DNA of 64,000 nucleotides, from the NCBI GenBank assembly GCA_947495135.1, contig CANLXN010000002.1:1-64000 (forward strand). The letters are read 5' to 3'. Each line of letters begins with the position of its first letter. Position 1 is the stretch's first letter. The notes beneath the pieces were generated by a model. The model worked only from the letters and a program-made list of their open reading frames with translations, did not search any database and was not told where the DNA came from. The position numbers and the translations under genes are program-made. This DNA comes from an uncultured Flavobacteriaceae bacterium (lineage in GTDB: Bacteria > Bacteroidota > Bacteroidia > Flavobacteriales > Flavobacteriaceae). Positions 1 to 8,038 of the stretch are shown piece by piece.

Positions 1-237
1 AAATAGAAAAAACGGAAATGAAATTGAGTTTGCTCAAAATTTTGTTTTCGTTTTTTTTATTTTCAAAGCGGAGCTTTCAAGGATCACCGTAGCATAGCGA
101 AGGTAATCCTTCCGAGGTCACGAATAAATAGAAAAAACGGAAATGAAATTGAGTTTGCTCAAAATTTTGTTTTCGTTTTTTTTATTTTCAAAGCGGAGCT
201 TTTAGGGATCACCGTAGCATAGCGAAGGTAATCCTTT
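1..237. repeat. 125-bp tandem duplication of a hairpin-rich intergenic unit (two copies)
   Basis: Positions 1-112 and 126-237 are almost identical, with period 125; the clearest difference is at 77-80 versus 202-205. Each copy carries an imperfect hairpin (A-rich arm, a GAG/CTC inner stem at about 30-39, T-rich arm) and a second hairpin in which GGATCACC pairs imperfectly with GGTAATCC around a central GTAGCATAGC. No open reading frame is supported. The first copy may extend past the window edge. This looks like an intergenic repeat element; its function is unknown. Confidence 0.8.
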
Positions 238-620
238 CGTGAAAGCTTCTATTGCAGATGCGTCTTTATTCAAAAAGATTGAACGCTGTCCTTCCTAGGT
301 CACTACACTCAAGAAACCATGCTCTTGGAAAAAGAGCATGGTTTTATTTTTTACACGCGTTGAAAGTCGCAGACTTACGTAAGTGAGCGGAGAAAATAAA
401 CCAGCAACGCGTTTTTAGTGCTGCGTGGCTTCCTATTTCCACAGGAGATCTTAAAAGACTCAAAAAAAGCAATCCCCGTTCCTAAAATTAAAATTACGTC
501 TCAACAAACTGTTCTCAACAACGGTTTTCACATATTTCTTAGGAGACATAAACCTCTACAAATGTGGCGATTAACTCGTACATTTATTAAAAACAAATTT
601 AACTTTTAAAAACAAACATT
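238..620. other. Gene-free stretch with a terminator and an 8-bp inverted repeat
   Basis: No coding region is convincing here. A 63-codon non-ATG frame at 418-609 has no family resemblance and no leader. The stretch holds the strong terminator at 315-350 and an inverted repeat at 355-362 and 405-412 (ACGCGTTG / CAACGCGT, 42-base spacer). Positions 579-586 (TACATTTA) are one base off the Bacteroidota -7 box and could serve the gene at 621. Confidence 0.5.
315..350. terminator. Strong, probably bidirectional, intrinsic terminator
   Basis: A perfect 12-bp stem (315-326 with 332-343) closes a 5-base loop and is followed by a T-rich run. The upstream flank is A-rich, so it could also work on the minus strand. 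The gene it serves on the left lies outside the window or is absent. Confidence 0.85.
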
Positions 621-1130
621 ATGAAAAAAGCAATTTATGCATGGGCCCTGGCTCTCGTATCCTTAACGATTTTTAGTTTTACTCCTTTTGCAAGTACAGA
701 TTCAAAAGCGCACGCAGACTTTGAAACAGAATACCATGAAATGTTTAAGAAAGATTTCATGTATACCGTTTCCAATGCTGAGCTCGAAACTCGATTTGAA
801 ACCCAGTTTTATTCTATGATAGCGGAGGTTACCAAAATCGACGTACATTTTAATGAAATCAATGAGTATTATTATGCCGTGCACGGTATAGCTCCAGACG
901 GAAACAAAATGGTAGAACATTTCAAAACGACCGCCGCAGAAGTAGCCAACAAGACCTACAATTATATCGAAATGACCGAGAGAAGCATGGAGGCAATTAA
1001 TGCTAATGGATTTGTTAAATGTCGAGAGGCAACTTCTTGGCCATTTCCAATACCAAATGCTTTTTGCCACCAAACGTATAACGGTCCTATTTGTGGTTTC
1101 GTAGTAAATGGATATTGCTGGTATTACTAA
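621..1130 (+). CDS. Secreted hypothetical protein with Cys-rich C-terminus
   Basis: A 169-residue protein whose first ~25-30 residues form a typical signal peptide (Lys-Lys followed by a hydrophobic core), so it is probably exported. The middle is helix-like and acidic. All four cysteines fall in the last ~36 residues, in an aromatic- and Pro-rich tail, which suggests one or two disulfide bonds in the periplasm or outside the cell. No known family is recognised. It stands alone between terminators at 315-350 and 1159-1184, so it is probably monocistronic. The ATG follows an A-rich leader, as is usual in flavobacteria. Confidence 0.75.
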   Translation: MKKAIYAWALALVSLTIFSFTPFASTDSKAHADFETEYHEMFKKDFMYTVSNAELETRFETQFYSMIAEVTKIDVHFNEINEYYYAVHGIAPDGNKMVEHFKTTAAEVANKTYNYIEMTERSMEAINANGFVKCREATSWPFPIPNAFCHQTYNGPICGFVVNGYCWYY

Positions 1131-1158
1131 TTCTTAGTGCACTCACAAGCCTAATTCA

Positions 1159-1190
1159 AAAACTCCCGTCGAAGCGGGAGTTTTTTCGTT
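1159..1190 (+). terminator. Intrinsic terminator after the secreted protein gene
   Basis: A 10-bp stem (1159-1168 with 1175-1184) around loop TCGAAG is followed by a T run. It separates the gene ending at 1130 from the TetR promoter. Confidence 0.85.
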
Positions 1191-1202
1191 TATAGAAAAT
1201 AA

Positions 1203-1224
1203 AATTAAACCACTCGGTCTAATT
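1203..1224. promoter_or_regulatory. Palindromic TetR-type operator upstream of the regulator gene
   Basis: AATTAAAC, six bases, then GTCTAATT form a 22-bp near-palindrome with 7 of 8 arm positions matching. The same arms with the same 6-base spacer recur at 1850-1871 before the next gene. It lies just upstream of a -7-like box at 1238-1245, where a bound repressor would block initiation. That the neighbouring TetR protein binds both sites is inferred. Confidence 0.7.
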
Positions 1225-1237
1225 AAGGATATTTGTA

Positions 1238-1245
1238 TATATTTG
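1238..1245 (+). promoter_or_regulatory. Bacteroidota -7 box for the TetR gene
   Basis: TATATTTG matches the TAnnTTTG consensus. Only 7 bases separate it from the ATG at 1253, so the transcript would be leaderless or nearly so. No clear -33 TTG was seen. Confidence 0.5.
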
Positions 1246-1252
1246 TGCTCAG

Positions 1253-1834
1253 ATGGGATACAAATACAACAAAGAAGACATCCTCAATGTAGGCTACGAC
1301 GTTTTTAGAAGAAATGGTTACCACAACGTTGGTATCAATCAAATTCTGAAAGAGTCTGGTATTCCTAAAGGATCTTTCTATAATTTTTTTGAATCTAAAG
1401 AAGACTTCGCCCAGCAGGTTATCGAACAATACGGAGAGAACAATAGGTGTTGGATGAAAGATTACTTTGAAGAATGTACCCTTTCGGCTTTAGAATGTCT
1501 AAAATCATTCTATGCGCTGATGATAAATCTCAATGAAAAAGATGACTACTCTGGCGGCTGTTTAGTCAACAACATGAGTGTTGAAGTTGGACGTCAAAAT
1601 GATGTTATAGCCTCTGAGGCAAATCAGCATTTCATTGGATGGCTAAACGTTCTTGCCTCGGTCGTGTCAAAGGGTCAAGAGAATAACGAAATTACTTCAG
1701 AATTTTCAGCACTTGAAATAGCAGAATATTTACATGCCGGCTTTTACGGCGTATTGTCTAGAACAAAAGTTACAAGAAATAGAGTATATATGGATACCTG
1801 GTTCGAAATGACCTTCAAACTAATCGGGGCCTAA
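1253..1834 (+). CDS. TetR/AcrR-family transcriptional regulator
   Basis: A 193-residue cytoplasmic repressor of usual TetR length. The N-terminal ~50 residues contain the helix-turn-helix, with the typical run GINQILKESGIPKGSFYNFF followed by SKEDFAQQV. The C-terminal domain (about 75-190) resembles the TetR_C ligand-binding part found with YhgD/AcrR-like regulators; the inducer is unknown. A matching palindrome precedes both this gene and the lipoprotein gene downstream, so it probably represses itself and that gene. The ATG is favoured by the -7 box just upstream and by the start of the HTH alignment. Confidence 0.9.
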   Translation: MGYKYNKEDILNVGYDVFRRNGYHNVGINQILKESGIPKGSFYNFFESKEDFAQQVIEQYGENNRCWMKDYFEECTLSALECLKSFYALMINLNEKDDYSGGCLVNNMSVEVGRQNDVIASEANQHFIGWLNVLASVVSKGQENNEITSEFSALEIAEYLHAGFYGVLSRTKVTRNRVYMDTWFEMTFKLIGA

Positions 1835-1849
1835 AAAAATTTCTTGTTG

Positions 1850-1871
1850 AATTAAACAGAACAGTCTAATT
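1850..1871. promoter_or_regulatory. Second copy of the TetR-type operator, before the lipoprotein gene
   Basis: AATTAAAC-N6-GTCTAATT, identical in arms and spacing to 1203-1224, with a different spacer (AGAACA instead of CACTCG). It directly abuts a -7-like TATATTTA at 1874-1881 and the ATG at 1887. Conservation of the arms but not the spacer argues for a real protein-binding site. Confidence 0.7.
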
Positions 1872-1886
1872 TTTATATTTAAACAA

Positions 1887-2780
1887 ATGAAAATCATATT
1901 CAAAACTACCTACCTCCTATTACTAATCGTTTCCTTAAACTCTTGCAAATCTGTCGACCTGAGGACCGAGGCTCTCAAATCGAACGCCATTCATAATCCC
2001 GAACAAAAAGGAAAAGAACTCCTTATGGAGGCCAAGAACGCAATGGGCTATGACCAATTATCTCAATCTGATGTATACGAAGTAGATGCCAAATTCAATT
2101 GGAAGGGCATCTGGTTAACAATGCCTATGAACGCCTTTCCTGGGAACAATAACAAGGCATTAAAACTTAGACTGGCCACCAATAGTTTTGATGGTCAAGT
2201 AGAATATTTAGAAGGCAGAAAAAAAGGAATAATAGAAGGTGTACAATCTTGGGAAGGTTATACAGCAGAGGCCAACAGTGACTATTTAAAACGTCATGAG
2301 CACGATAGATATATTTGGGGTTTAGCTACCTATCATTATTTGATAGAAGCTCCAAAGCACCTACCAGATGCAGAAATAATTCGCTATGCGGGCACTAAAG
2401 AAATAGATGATATTGTATACGAAACCGTCTATGTGACTTGGGGAACCGAAGAACCCAATAAACAATTTGACAGATTCCTAGTATATATCCATCCTCAAAC
2501 AAAATTTATTGACCTGTTGGAAGTGACTATAAACGATTTTTTTCTGCCCATGCCGAAGGGCATGCAACATGCTACAGCACGTTACGAGCGTAAAGAAACA
2601 GGTATAGGTGCTTATTTACCAAGTAATGTAACTATACAATTGAAAGGCCCTAAAAAAATCAAGAACAAGGTGTACAGTTTTTCGCTTGAAAACTATCAAT
2701 TCGACGCTTTCGATAAAGCAGCACTCTACCCTATCGAAGGTCTCCCCTATTTTGGGTTCTCTAAGCCCCTGAACAAATAA
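1887..2780 (+). CDS. Outer-membrane-type lipoprotein of unknown function, TetR-controlled
   Basis: A 297-residue protein with a lipoprotein signal peptide ending in SLNSC (Cys about residue 20), so probably anchored to the outer membrane. The body is rich in Trp, Tyr and short beta-prone stretches and resembles the lipoprotein folds that bind hydrophobic ligands, but no named family is recognised with confidence. It is preceded by the same palindrome as the TetR gene 50 bp upstream, so the pair probably forms a small sensory regulon. A role in handling a toxic or lipid-like ligand is a guess from the TetR pairing. Confidence 0.8.
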   Translation: MKIIFKTTYLLLLIVSLNSCKSVDLRTEALKSNAIHNPEQKGKELLMEAKNAMGYDQLSQSDVYEVDAKFNWKGIWLTMPMNAFPGNNNKALKLRLATNSFDGQVEYLEGRKKGIIEGVQSWEGYTAEANSDYLKRHEHDRYIWGLATYHYLIEAPKHLPDAEIIRYAGTKEIDDIVYETVYVTWGTEEPNKQFDRFLVYIHPQTKFIDLLEVTINDFFLPMPKGMQHATARYERKETGIGAYLPSNVTIQLKGPKKIKNKVYSFSLENYQFDAFDKAALYPIEGLPYFGFSKPLNK

Positions 2781-3020
2781 TTCAAAAATAGGTCTTCATA
2801 AAATAGGCAGTGATGATAAAACCTTTTTCAAATAACCACTAAAATGCATGATTCCAGGTTAGTATTTTCAACTTTCAAGGAAATTATCTATTAAGAAGAA
2901 GTATTTAAAGAATTTTTTAAGTTTCATCAAGATGATACGTCTAATTGGTTAAATACCCCTTATTATCCCTCTTGTTTATAATTATTGAAAGCCGCTTTTT
3001 CCACTATTAATTATTTTAAG

Positions 3021-4112
3021 ATGTCACAATCACTACTATTTATACCAGACATATCCGGATTTACACATTTTGTGCAGACTACCGAAGTACAACATAGTGA
3101 ACATGTGATCGCGGAGCTTCTCGAGGTATTAATCTCGGCTAATACGCAATCGATGAGGCTGGCCGAAGTGGAAGGGGATGCTTTATTATTCTATAAGGAA
3201 AATCAGATTCCGTCTCAGGAAAAATTACTGGCTCAAATTGAGACTATGTACACGGCGTTTTATAGTCACCTTAAGATGATGGAGGCAAATCGTATCTGTC
3301 CCTGCAGGGCATGTAAATCTGCTTCGAATTTGCAATTAAAAATTGTAATGCACTGCGGAGACCTACAATTTATGACAGTGCAAGGTAATCGAAAACCCTT
3401 TGGAGAAATGGTGATACAAGCACATCGGCTCTTGAAAAACTCCATTCATTCAGACAACTATGTTTTGGTAAGCCAAGAACTTAGCAATACCATTGGCCTA
3501 CATTCCAATTACGAAAGTATTTTATTTCGCTTTCGCGAAAGTGCAGATAAATACGATGGTAAGAAAATTTCCTATTTGTACGCCGAAATAGATGCAGAGA
3601 AATTAAAACTACGCGGTTTTGAAACACCTGAAATTATAAATACCCTAAGCGAACCTAACTATGTTTTGGAACGCAGAATGCCCGTTGACGCCTACCAGCT
3701 ATTTGAAATGATCACTAACTACCGGTACCGCCATCTTTGGGTAGACGGTGTTGAAGAGTTCCAGTTTAATGAAAATGAAGTCACTCGCTCTGGAACAGAA
3801 CATGTTTGTGTTATTAATGGGAAACATTTTAATATTACAACAGTTATCAAAAAAGTCCCCATACATCAACTGGTTTATGGCGAACTCACCACAGATCCAC
3901 CACCAGTGGATAAATTGTATCAGTTCTATATTATTGAATCCTTAAACGACCATGAATCCATATTAAGAGTGGAGCAATACTGGAAAACACGAACATTATT
4001 TCAGAAATTAATAATGGCTACCATTGGAAAAAAACAATTCAAGAAAGGAATATCATCTTCTGTAGACAAATTACATCGTCACCTTTCCGAAGAAACAAAA
4101 GTTGAAAAATGA
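3021..4112 (+). CDS. DUF2652 protein with C-terminal SRPBCC domain
   Basis: A 363-residue protein. Residues ~1-190 match DUF2652, starting with the diagnostic IPDISGFTHF, a sequence reminiscent of class III nucleotide cyclase homology domains. The C-terminal ~150 residues (from NYVLERRMPVDAYQLFEMIT) look like an SRPBCC/START-like ligand-binding domain. A cysteine cluster CPCRAC lies near residue 95. Whether it makes or binds a cyclic nucleotide is unknown; I see no clear pair of metal-binding aspartates. An in-frame TTG at 2985 would add 12 residues, but the ATG at 3021 gives the conserved N-terminus. It overlaps the PAP2 gene by 4 bases, so the two are probably translationally coupled. Confidence 0.8.
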   Translation: MSQSLLFIPDISGFTHFVQTTEVQHSEHVIAELLEVLISANTQSMRLAEVEGDALLFYKENQIPSQEKLLAQIETMYTAFYSHLKMMEANRICPCRACKSASNLQLKIVMHCGDLQFMTVQGNRKPFGEMVIQAHRLLKNSIHSDNYVLVSQELSNTIGLHSNYESILFRFRESADKYDGKKISYLYAEIDAEKLKLRGFETPEIINTLSEPNYVLERRMPVDAYQLFEMITNYRYRHLWVDGVEEFQFNENEVTRSGTEHVCVINGKHFNITTVIKKVPIHQLVYGELTTDPPPVDKLYQFYIIESLNDHESILRVEQYWKTRTLFQKLIMATIGKKQFKKGISSSVDKLHRHLSEETKVEK

Positions 4113-4966
4113 AAAGACCATCGTCATTTAGACAATATGTATACTTTACTTTATTAATAGTACTAAGTTGTAATTCTCTAAACGCTCAAAGTCCGGAAGC
4201 AGAACGAGGAAACATTTGGAATAACTTCACGTACGATATGGGTAATGTTTTCCAAGGTGCTGGCTATGCATACACTAGACCTCTGCATTGGAAAGGCAAC
4301 AATTTTATAACATTGGGAGCCATTGCGGCCGGAACGTTTGGCCTGTACTCCGTAGACCATAAAATTAGACGTCAATTTAGGAGTCATAGAGAAGAGGTTC
4401 CAGAGCTTTTGTTGGATTATGGATGGTACGCTGGAAGTCCTCAAAATAATTATGGTTTTACAGGGGCAGTATATCTAACAGGACTTTTTACTAAAAACGA
4501 AAAATTACGGCGAACAGGGGTGTTATTAATTTCATCCGCAACGGCCACTGGATTTTTACAACAGTTCGCAAAATCTGCTACCGGAAGAGCGAGACCAGGA
4601 ACAGAATTTGGAAAAAATCATTTTAAACCTTTTGGAGGCAGCGTTAGCTATCGTTCGTTTCCATCTGGTCACTCGGTACTAACATTTACTAATGCACACG
4701 TTATTGCAAAGCAGTTTAATAGCTGGTGGGTAAAAACACCCATTTATGTTGTGGGTCTTATTCCTGGCATTTCCAGAATTTACGACGACGCTCACTGGGC
4801 CAGTGATGTATTTTTAAGCTGGGCCATGAGCTATTTTATGGTCGAGGCGATTGATATGTACCTCGACAGCAAGTATAGCAAAAAGTATAACAATAAAGGC
4901 CATAACCATACTTCTCTCGACCTAACCATTGGAATTGGGAGACTGGGCATAGTTTATGAATTCTAA
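4109..4966 (+). CDS. PAP2-superfamily phosphatase, exported
   Basis: A 285-residue protein with an N-terminal signal peptide (cleavage near SLNAQS). The three PAP2 motifs are present: KSATGRARPG (KxxxxxxRP), FPSGHS (PSGH) and SRIYDDAHWASD (SRxxxxxHxxxD). The family hydrolyses phosphate from lipid phosphates or pyrophosphates, such as undecaprenyl pyrophosphate or phosphatidic acid, at the membrane or in the periplasm; the substrate here is undetermined. The start codon overlaps the stop of the DUF2652 gene, so the two genes form an operon. Confidence 0.88.
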   Translation: MKRPSSFRQYVYFTLLIVLSCNSLNAQSPEAERGNIWNNFTYDMGNVFQGAGYAYTRPLHWKGNNFITLGAIAAGTFGLYSVDHKIRRQFRSHREEVPELLLDYGWYAGSPQNNYGFTGAVYLTGLFTKNEKLRRTGVLLISSATATGFLQQFAKSATGRARPGTEFGKNHFKPFGGSVSYRSFPSGHSVLTFTNAHVIAKQFNSWWVKTPIYVVGLIPGISRIYDDAHWASDVFLSWAMSYFMVEAIDMYLDSKYSKKYNNKGHNHTSLDLTIGIGRLGIVYEF

Positions 4967-5212
4967 GATGTGGATTTACAAGAACGCACGGAAATCTAGA
5001 CTACAACCGTCATAAGAAGTTTGTATTAAATATTTCAGGCTTGTGAGCAATCTAAAACTACTTCAAACTCGCAAAAACATTCAGAAAATGATGGAATAGG
5101 AAAAAAGTATAATCTCATAGGAATTTTAGGTATTTCAGAAGGTCTCTTCTCGTTGCATCTTTGTAGTGTCAATAAGATACAACTCAAATAATAACTTAAA
5201 AAAATAGAACAT

Positions 5213-5761
5213 ATGATCACATTTAATGTACCAACAAGAGAAGAAGTAAGTACCACAAATCAGGAAATTTTTGACAACCTGGAAAAAGCAGTAGGTTTTG
5301 TTCCTAACCTTTTTGCTACCTATGCACACTCTGATAATGCACTTAAAAATTACTTGAATTTTTCGAATGCAAAAACCTCTCTAAAAGCCAAAGAGAAAGA
5401 GGTTGTAAATTTGGCAGTAAGCCAAGTAAATAATTGTCAATATTGTCTCTCTGCTCATACGGCTATTGGTAAAATGAATGGTTTTACAGAAGAGCAAATA
5501 TTAGAATTGCGTTCTGGTAGTGCTTCATTCGACAACAAATTAGACGCACTAGCAAAACTTTCGAAAAACATAACAGAAAACCGCGGTAATACAGATGCAG
5601 CGGTATTGGAAAACTTCTTCGCTGCCGGTTGGACAAAAGAGAACTTAATCGATACCATTTCATTGGTGGGAGATAAAACAATCTCAAATTATATCAACAA
5701 CACTACAAAAGTAGCGGTAGATTTTCCTGTAGCAGCACCACTAGAAACGGCATTAGCATAA
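5213..5761 (+). CDS. Carboxymuconolactone decarboxylase / AhpD-family alkylhydroperoxidase-like protein
   Basis: A 182-residue cytoplasmic protein with the AhpD-type redox motif CxxCxxxH (Cys75, Cys78, His82 in NNCQYCLSAHTAIG). Family members reduce peroxides through the cysteine pair, and most of this architecture are uncharacterised peroxidase-related enzymes. It has its own terminator (5794-5820) and lies convergent to an AraC regulator, a pairing often seen with oxidative-stress or electrophile-induced genes. Regulation by that AraC protein is inferred from proximity only. Confidence 0.88.
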   Translation: MITFNVPTREEVSTTNQEIFDNLEKAVGFVPNLFATYAHSDNALKNYLNFSNAKTSLKAKEKEVVNLAVSQVNNCQYCLSAHTAIGKMNGFTEEQILELRSGSASFDNKLDALAKLSKNITENRGNTDAAVLENFFAAGWTKENLIDTISLVGDKTISNYINNTTKVAVDFPVAAPLETALA

Positions 5762-5793
5762 CTAGTAGTTTTTTTTTCATAATTAGATTGAAT

Positions 5794-5820
5794 AAGCCCG
5801 TTACTTGACGGGCTTTTTAT
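5794..5820 (+). terminator. Intrinsic terminator between the AhpD-like and AraC genes
   Basis: AAGCCCG (5794-5800) pairs with CGGGCTT (5809-5815) around an 8-base loop, followed by a T run. It ends the AhpD-like transcript. Confidence 0.8.
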
Positions 5821-5846
5821 TTATGCGAAAACTAATGGCCACTACA

Positions 5847-6686
5847 TTATTCCACATTACTTGTTTTCTTAAAAACGCCGGGGGGAATTCCTACCTGTGT
5901 TTTAAAAAATTTAGAAAAATGAGCTGGCTCAGAATATCCTAGTTCATATGCTATTTCTTCTGCGCTCATATCACTGTATAATAGCAGGCGCTTTGCCTCT
6001 AATATAATACGCTCATTTATAACTTTAAGTGGCGATTTATCTCCTAACTTTTTAAATAGATTGGATAAAGTTTTTGGAGACTTAAAAAGTAGATCGGCAT
6101 AATCTGCCACTTTGTGCATCGATTTAAAATGCTGTTCTACAAGCACGTGATATTTACGCACCAAATCGAGTTGTGTGTTGGGAATATCTGAAACAGGCAA
6201 TCTATCCTTTATCAATCTGCTAGATTTAATAAGCAGCCTCTTTAGCATTACCCGCAACATCTCCCCCTGAATGTTGTCTTTGGTTTGAAACTCTTCTTGT
6301 AAAATAAAAAACATGGATTCAAAACTTTTTTGATCCTCTTCACTAAGTGTTATAACTGGTACATCGGAGGATCCGAAAAACAAGAAACCATTACAAGAAA
6401 CCTCAGCGTCATGCTCGCGAATACAATAAAACTCTCTATTAAACACCACCGCCAAAAGTCCCTCTTGTTGCGGAATCGAAATAATATTTAATGGCGTACA
6501 AAAAACTATTTGATTGGGCACTAAATTAATTTCATAACCGTCCACCATGATGCGCATGGGAGCATCTTTACACCAAAGAATTTTGTAAAGGTCTTTATCT
6601 TTCAATAATCCTTGCGAAGGTCCGCAGTTAAAATTGGTTAAAACCAAATTACTGTTATCCTTAATACTCTGGTATTGTAATTTCAT
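5847..6686 (-). CDS. AraC-family transcriptional regulator
   Basis: A 279-residue regulator. The last ~100 residues hold the double helix-turn-helix of AraC/XylS proteins, ending with AEEIAYELGYSEPAHFSKFFKTQVGIPPGVFKK. The N-terminal ~160 residues form a cupin-like sensor with no recognised ligand. It is transcribed towards the AhpD-like gene (convergent), its most likely known neighbour target. Upstream on its other side lies a gene-poor stretch with only the small peptide gene at 6936. Confidence 0.9.
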   Translation of the reverse strand: MKLQYQSIKDNSNLVLTNFNCGPSQGLLKDKDLYKILWCKDAPMRIMVDGYEINLVPNQIVFCTPLNIISIPQQEGLLAVVFNREFYCIREHDAEVSCNGFLFFGSSDVPVITLSEEDQKSFESMFFILQEEFQTKDNIQGEMLRVMLKRLLIKSSRLIKDRLPVSDIPNTQLDLVRKYHVLVEQHFKSMHKVADYADLLFKSPKTLSNLFKKLGDKSPLKVINERIILEAKRLLLYSDMSAEEIAYELGYSEPAHFSKFFKTQVGIPPGVFKKTSNVE

Positions 6687-6915
6687 ACTGTAAAATAATG
6701 CTTTTTAAACAGAAGTGAAAATATAAAGCAAGAGGAAAACGAATTTGTTCGAAATTGAAATTCGATGTTTCATACTTTATGATCTAGAACAAAATAACAA
6801 CAATAAGAAGTATTGAATTAATTGGTAATAGTAAGCATCTTAAGACCAGTTCTTTTATGGAAGATCCTTTCATAATTAAGAAGAATTTAAAAAAAGACCC
6901 TATCCAATTTTCCAA

Positions 6916-6923
6916 TATTTTTG
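6916..6923 (+). promoter_or_regulatory. -7 box for the small peptide gene
   Basis: TATTTTTG is an exact TAnnTTTG match, 12 bases before the ATG at 6936. It supports transcription of the short frame that follows. Confidence 0.5.
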
Positions 6924-6935
6924 TATATTCGAACC

Positions 6936-7019
6936 ATGGGAGTAGGAACAATCGTTATCGCAACAATGGGAATCTGTTTAGTACTTGGCCTCTTGGCTAT
7001 GGCGCAGGACAGAATGTAA
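6936..7019 (+). CDS. Candidate 27-residue single-span membrane peptide
   Basis: The frame starts ATGGGAGTAGGAACA and encodes 27 residues: a hydrophobic segment (VGTIVIATMGICLVLGLLAM) followed by a short polar tail QDRM. It would span the membrane once. Support comes from the exact -7 box 12 bases upstream and a proper terminator 26 bases downstream, which together delimit a compact transcription unit. A longer overlapping frame at 6857-7042 has a composition unlike a protein and starts upstream of the promoter. No known family is recognised; a regulatory RNA with an accidental frame is the alternative. Confidence 0.5.
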   Translation: MGVGTIVIATMGICLVLGLLAMAQDRM

Positions 7020-7045
7020 ATCCATCTAAGTTAATTAAATAGAAA

Positions 7046-7072
7046 AGACCTATTCATTAGGTCTATTTTTAT
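7046..7072 (+). terminator. Terminator of the small peptide transcript
   Basis: AGACCTA (7046-7052) pairs with TAGGTCT (7058-7064) around TTCAT, followed by ATTTTTATTT. Confidence 0.75.
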
Positions 7073-7097
7073 TTATAGCTATTTCAATTTCTTTTAG

Positions 7098-7130
7098 TAA
7101 AAAAAATCGCCGTCCAAACTGGACGACGAT
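7098..7130 (-). terminator. Terminator of the HEIGH metalloprotease gene
   Basis: Read on the minus strand, a 10-bp stem (7121-7130 with 7106-7115, one G-U pair) is followed by eight T residues. Confidence 0.8.
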
Positions 7131-7174
7131 CTATTTGAGTATATATACTCAACTAAGTTGGGTTTGTTATCTTT

Positions 7175-8038
7175 TTAATACATCGATCGTAAAGCGGTTA
7201 CGTCGTTACCATTAAATTCACCATCCTCGTTTGAGCTAAAGCAAGCAAGCATTAGAGAAGTAGAATCGTAACCTGTAGGAGTTCCTCCAATGTGAACGGC
7301 ACCTACACCAGCTGAACCTTCATTGACATTCTGCCCACAGCTTTGGCGACTAAACCAATCTGTATGACGGAATCCAACAGAGTGTCCAATTTCATGCCCA
7401 ATTACGTGTTCGTGAACATTATTGCTGTAGCTCCCAAGACCGTACACCTGAACAAATTTGTTAGGCAGTCCGTTATTAGGGAAACCAGCACTTCCACCAG
7501 AACCACTTTGATTTGGATTGTGGTATACTACCATATCTTTACTCTGGTAGTTAGTCCCAAAAGTGAGCGTAAAACTAATAGACACACCACTAAGGTTGTT
7601 ATAGTTATTAACCGCCCATTGCAGACCTGTTCTTTCTGCAGTTGAGAGTCCAAATCCTCCTCCACCAGTATAACCGATGATAGAAATATTTCGACCCTGA
7701 CTCACCAAATTAAAGGTTCGATATTGGCGAGTTTGATCGCTTTCCTCTCCAAATCGTTCCGCAGCCTTCGCTAGATCTAATAGTTGCTGCTCGGTCATGG
7801 TAATGTCTTCTTCAAAAAAGAGACGCTCTTCGCTAGTTCCATCGGGGAAATAGAAGGTGTCGTACTTAATAAAGTTAGGGTTCAATTGAAGCACTTCAGC
7901 AGCAGCTGTTACTTCGGCAGGGATTTGTTTGGTCAAATTTGCTTCTGTGTTCTCTGAGAGATTGTCCTCTTTCGAACAAGAAACTAAAAGCAGGGATAAG
8001 GACAGCATTGCTAGCGTCCCACGTACTAAATTTTTCAT
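7175..8038 (-). CDS. Secreted lipoprotein metalloprotease, M57/dual-action HEIGH family
   Basis: A 287-residue protein with a lipoprotein signal peptide (LLLVSC, Cys21). The zinc signature HExxHxxGxxH is present as HEIGHSVGFRH (His215, Glu216, His219, His225), matching the dual-action HEIGH metallo-peptidase family (M57). A glycine-rich stretch around residues 123-128 precedes the catalytic domain. It is probably tethered to the outer membrane and degrades external protein. It is a single gene with its own terminator. Confidence 0.92.
   Translation of the reverse strand: MKNLVRGTLAMLSLSLLLVSCSKEDNLSENTEANLTKQIPAEVTAAAEVLQLNPNFIKYDTFYFPDGTSEERLFFEEDITMTEQQLLDLAKAAERFGEESDQTRQYRTFNLVSQGRNISIIGYTGGGGFGLSTAERTGLQWAVNNYNNLSGVSISFTLTFGTNYQSKDMVVYHNPNQSGSGGSAGFPNNGLPNKFVQVYGLGSYSNNVHEHVIGHEIGHSVGFRHTDWFSRQSCGQNVNEGSAGVGAVHIGGTPTGYDSTSLMLACFSSNEDGEFNGNDVTALRSMY

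Noticed and set aside
1-237. Two-copy repeat considered as a CRISPR array or an insertion sequence end
   Set aside because: Only two long units, with no spacers, no terminal repeats around a transposase and no adjacent cas or transposase gene.
418-609. 63-codon frame with a non-ATG start on the plus strand
   Set aside because: No leader, no family resemblance, and it lies in a gene-poor stretch with repeats; the composition is unlike the neighbouring proteins.
6857-7042. 61-codon frame overlapping the small peptide gene
   Set aside because: It begins upstream of the best promoter, and its composition does not resemble a folded protein; the 27-codon frame fits the promoter and terminator better.
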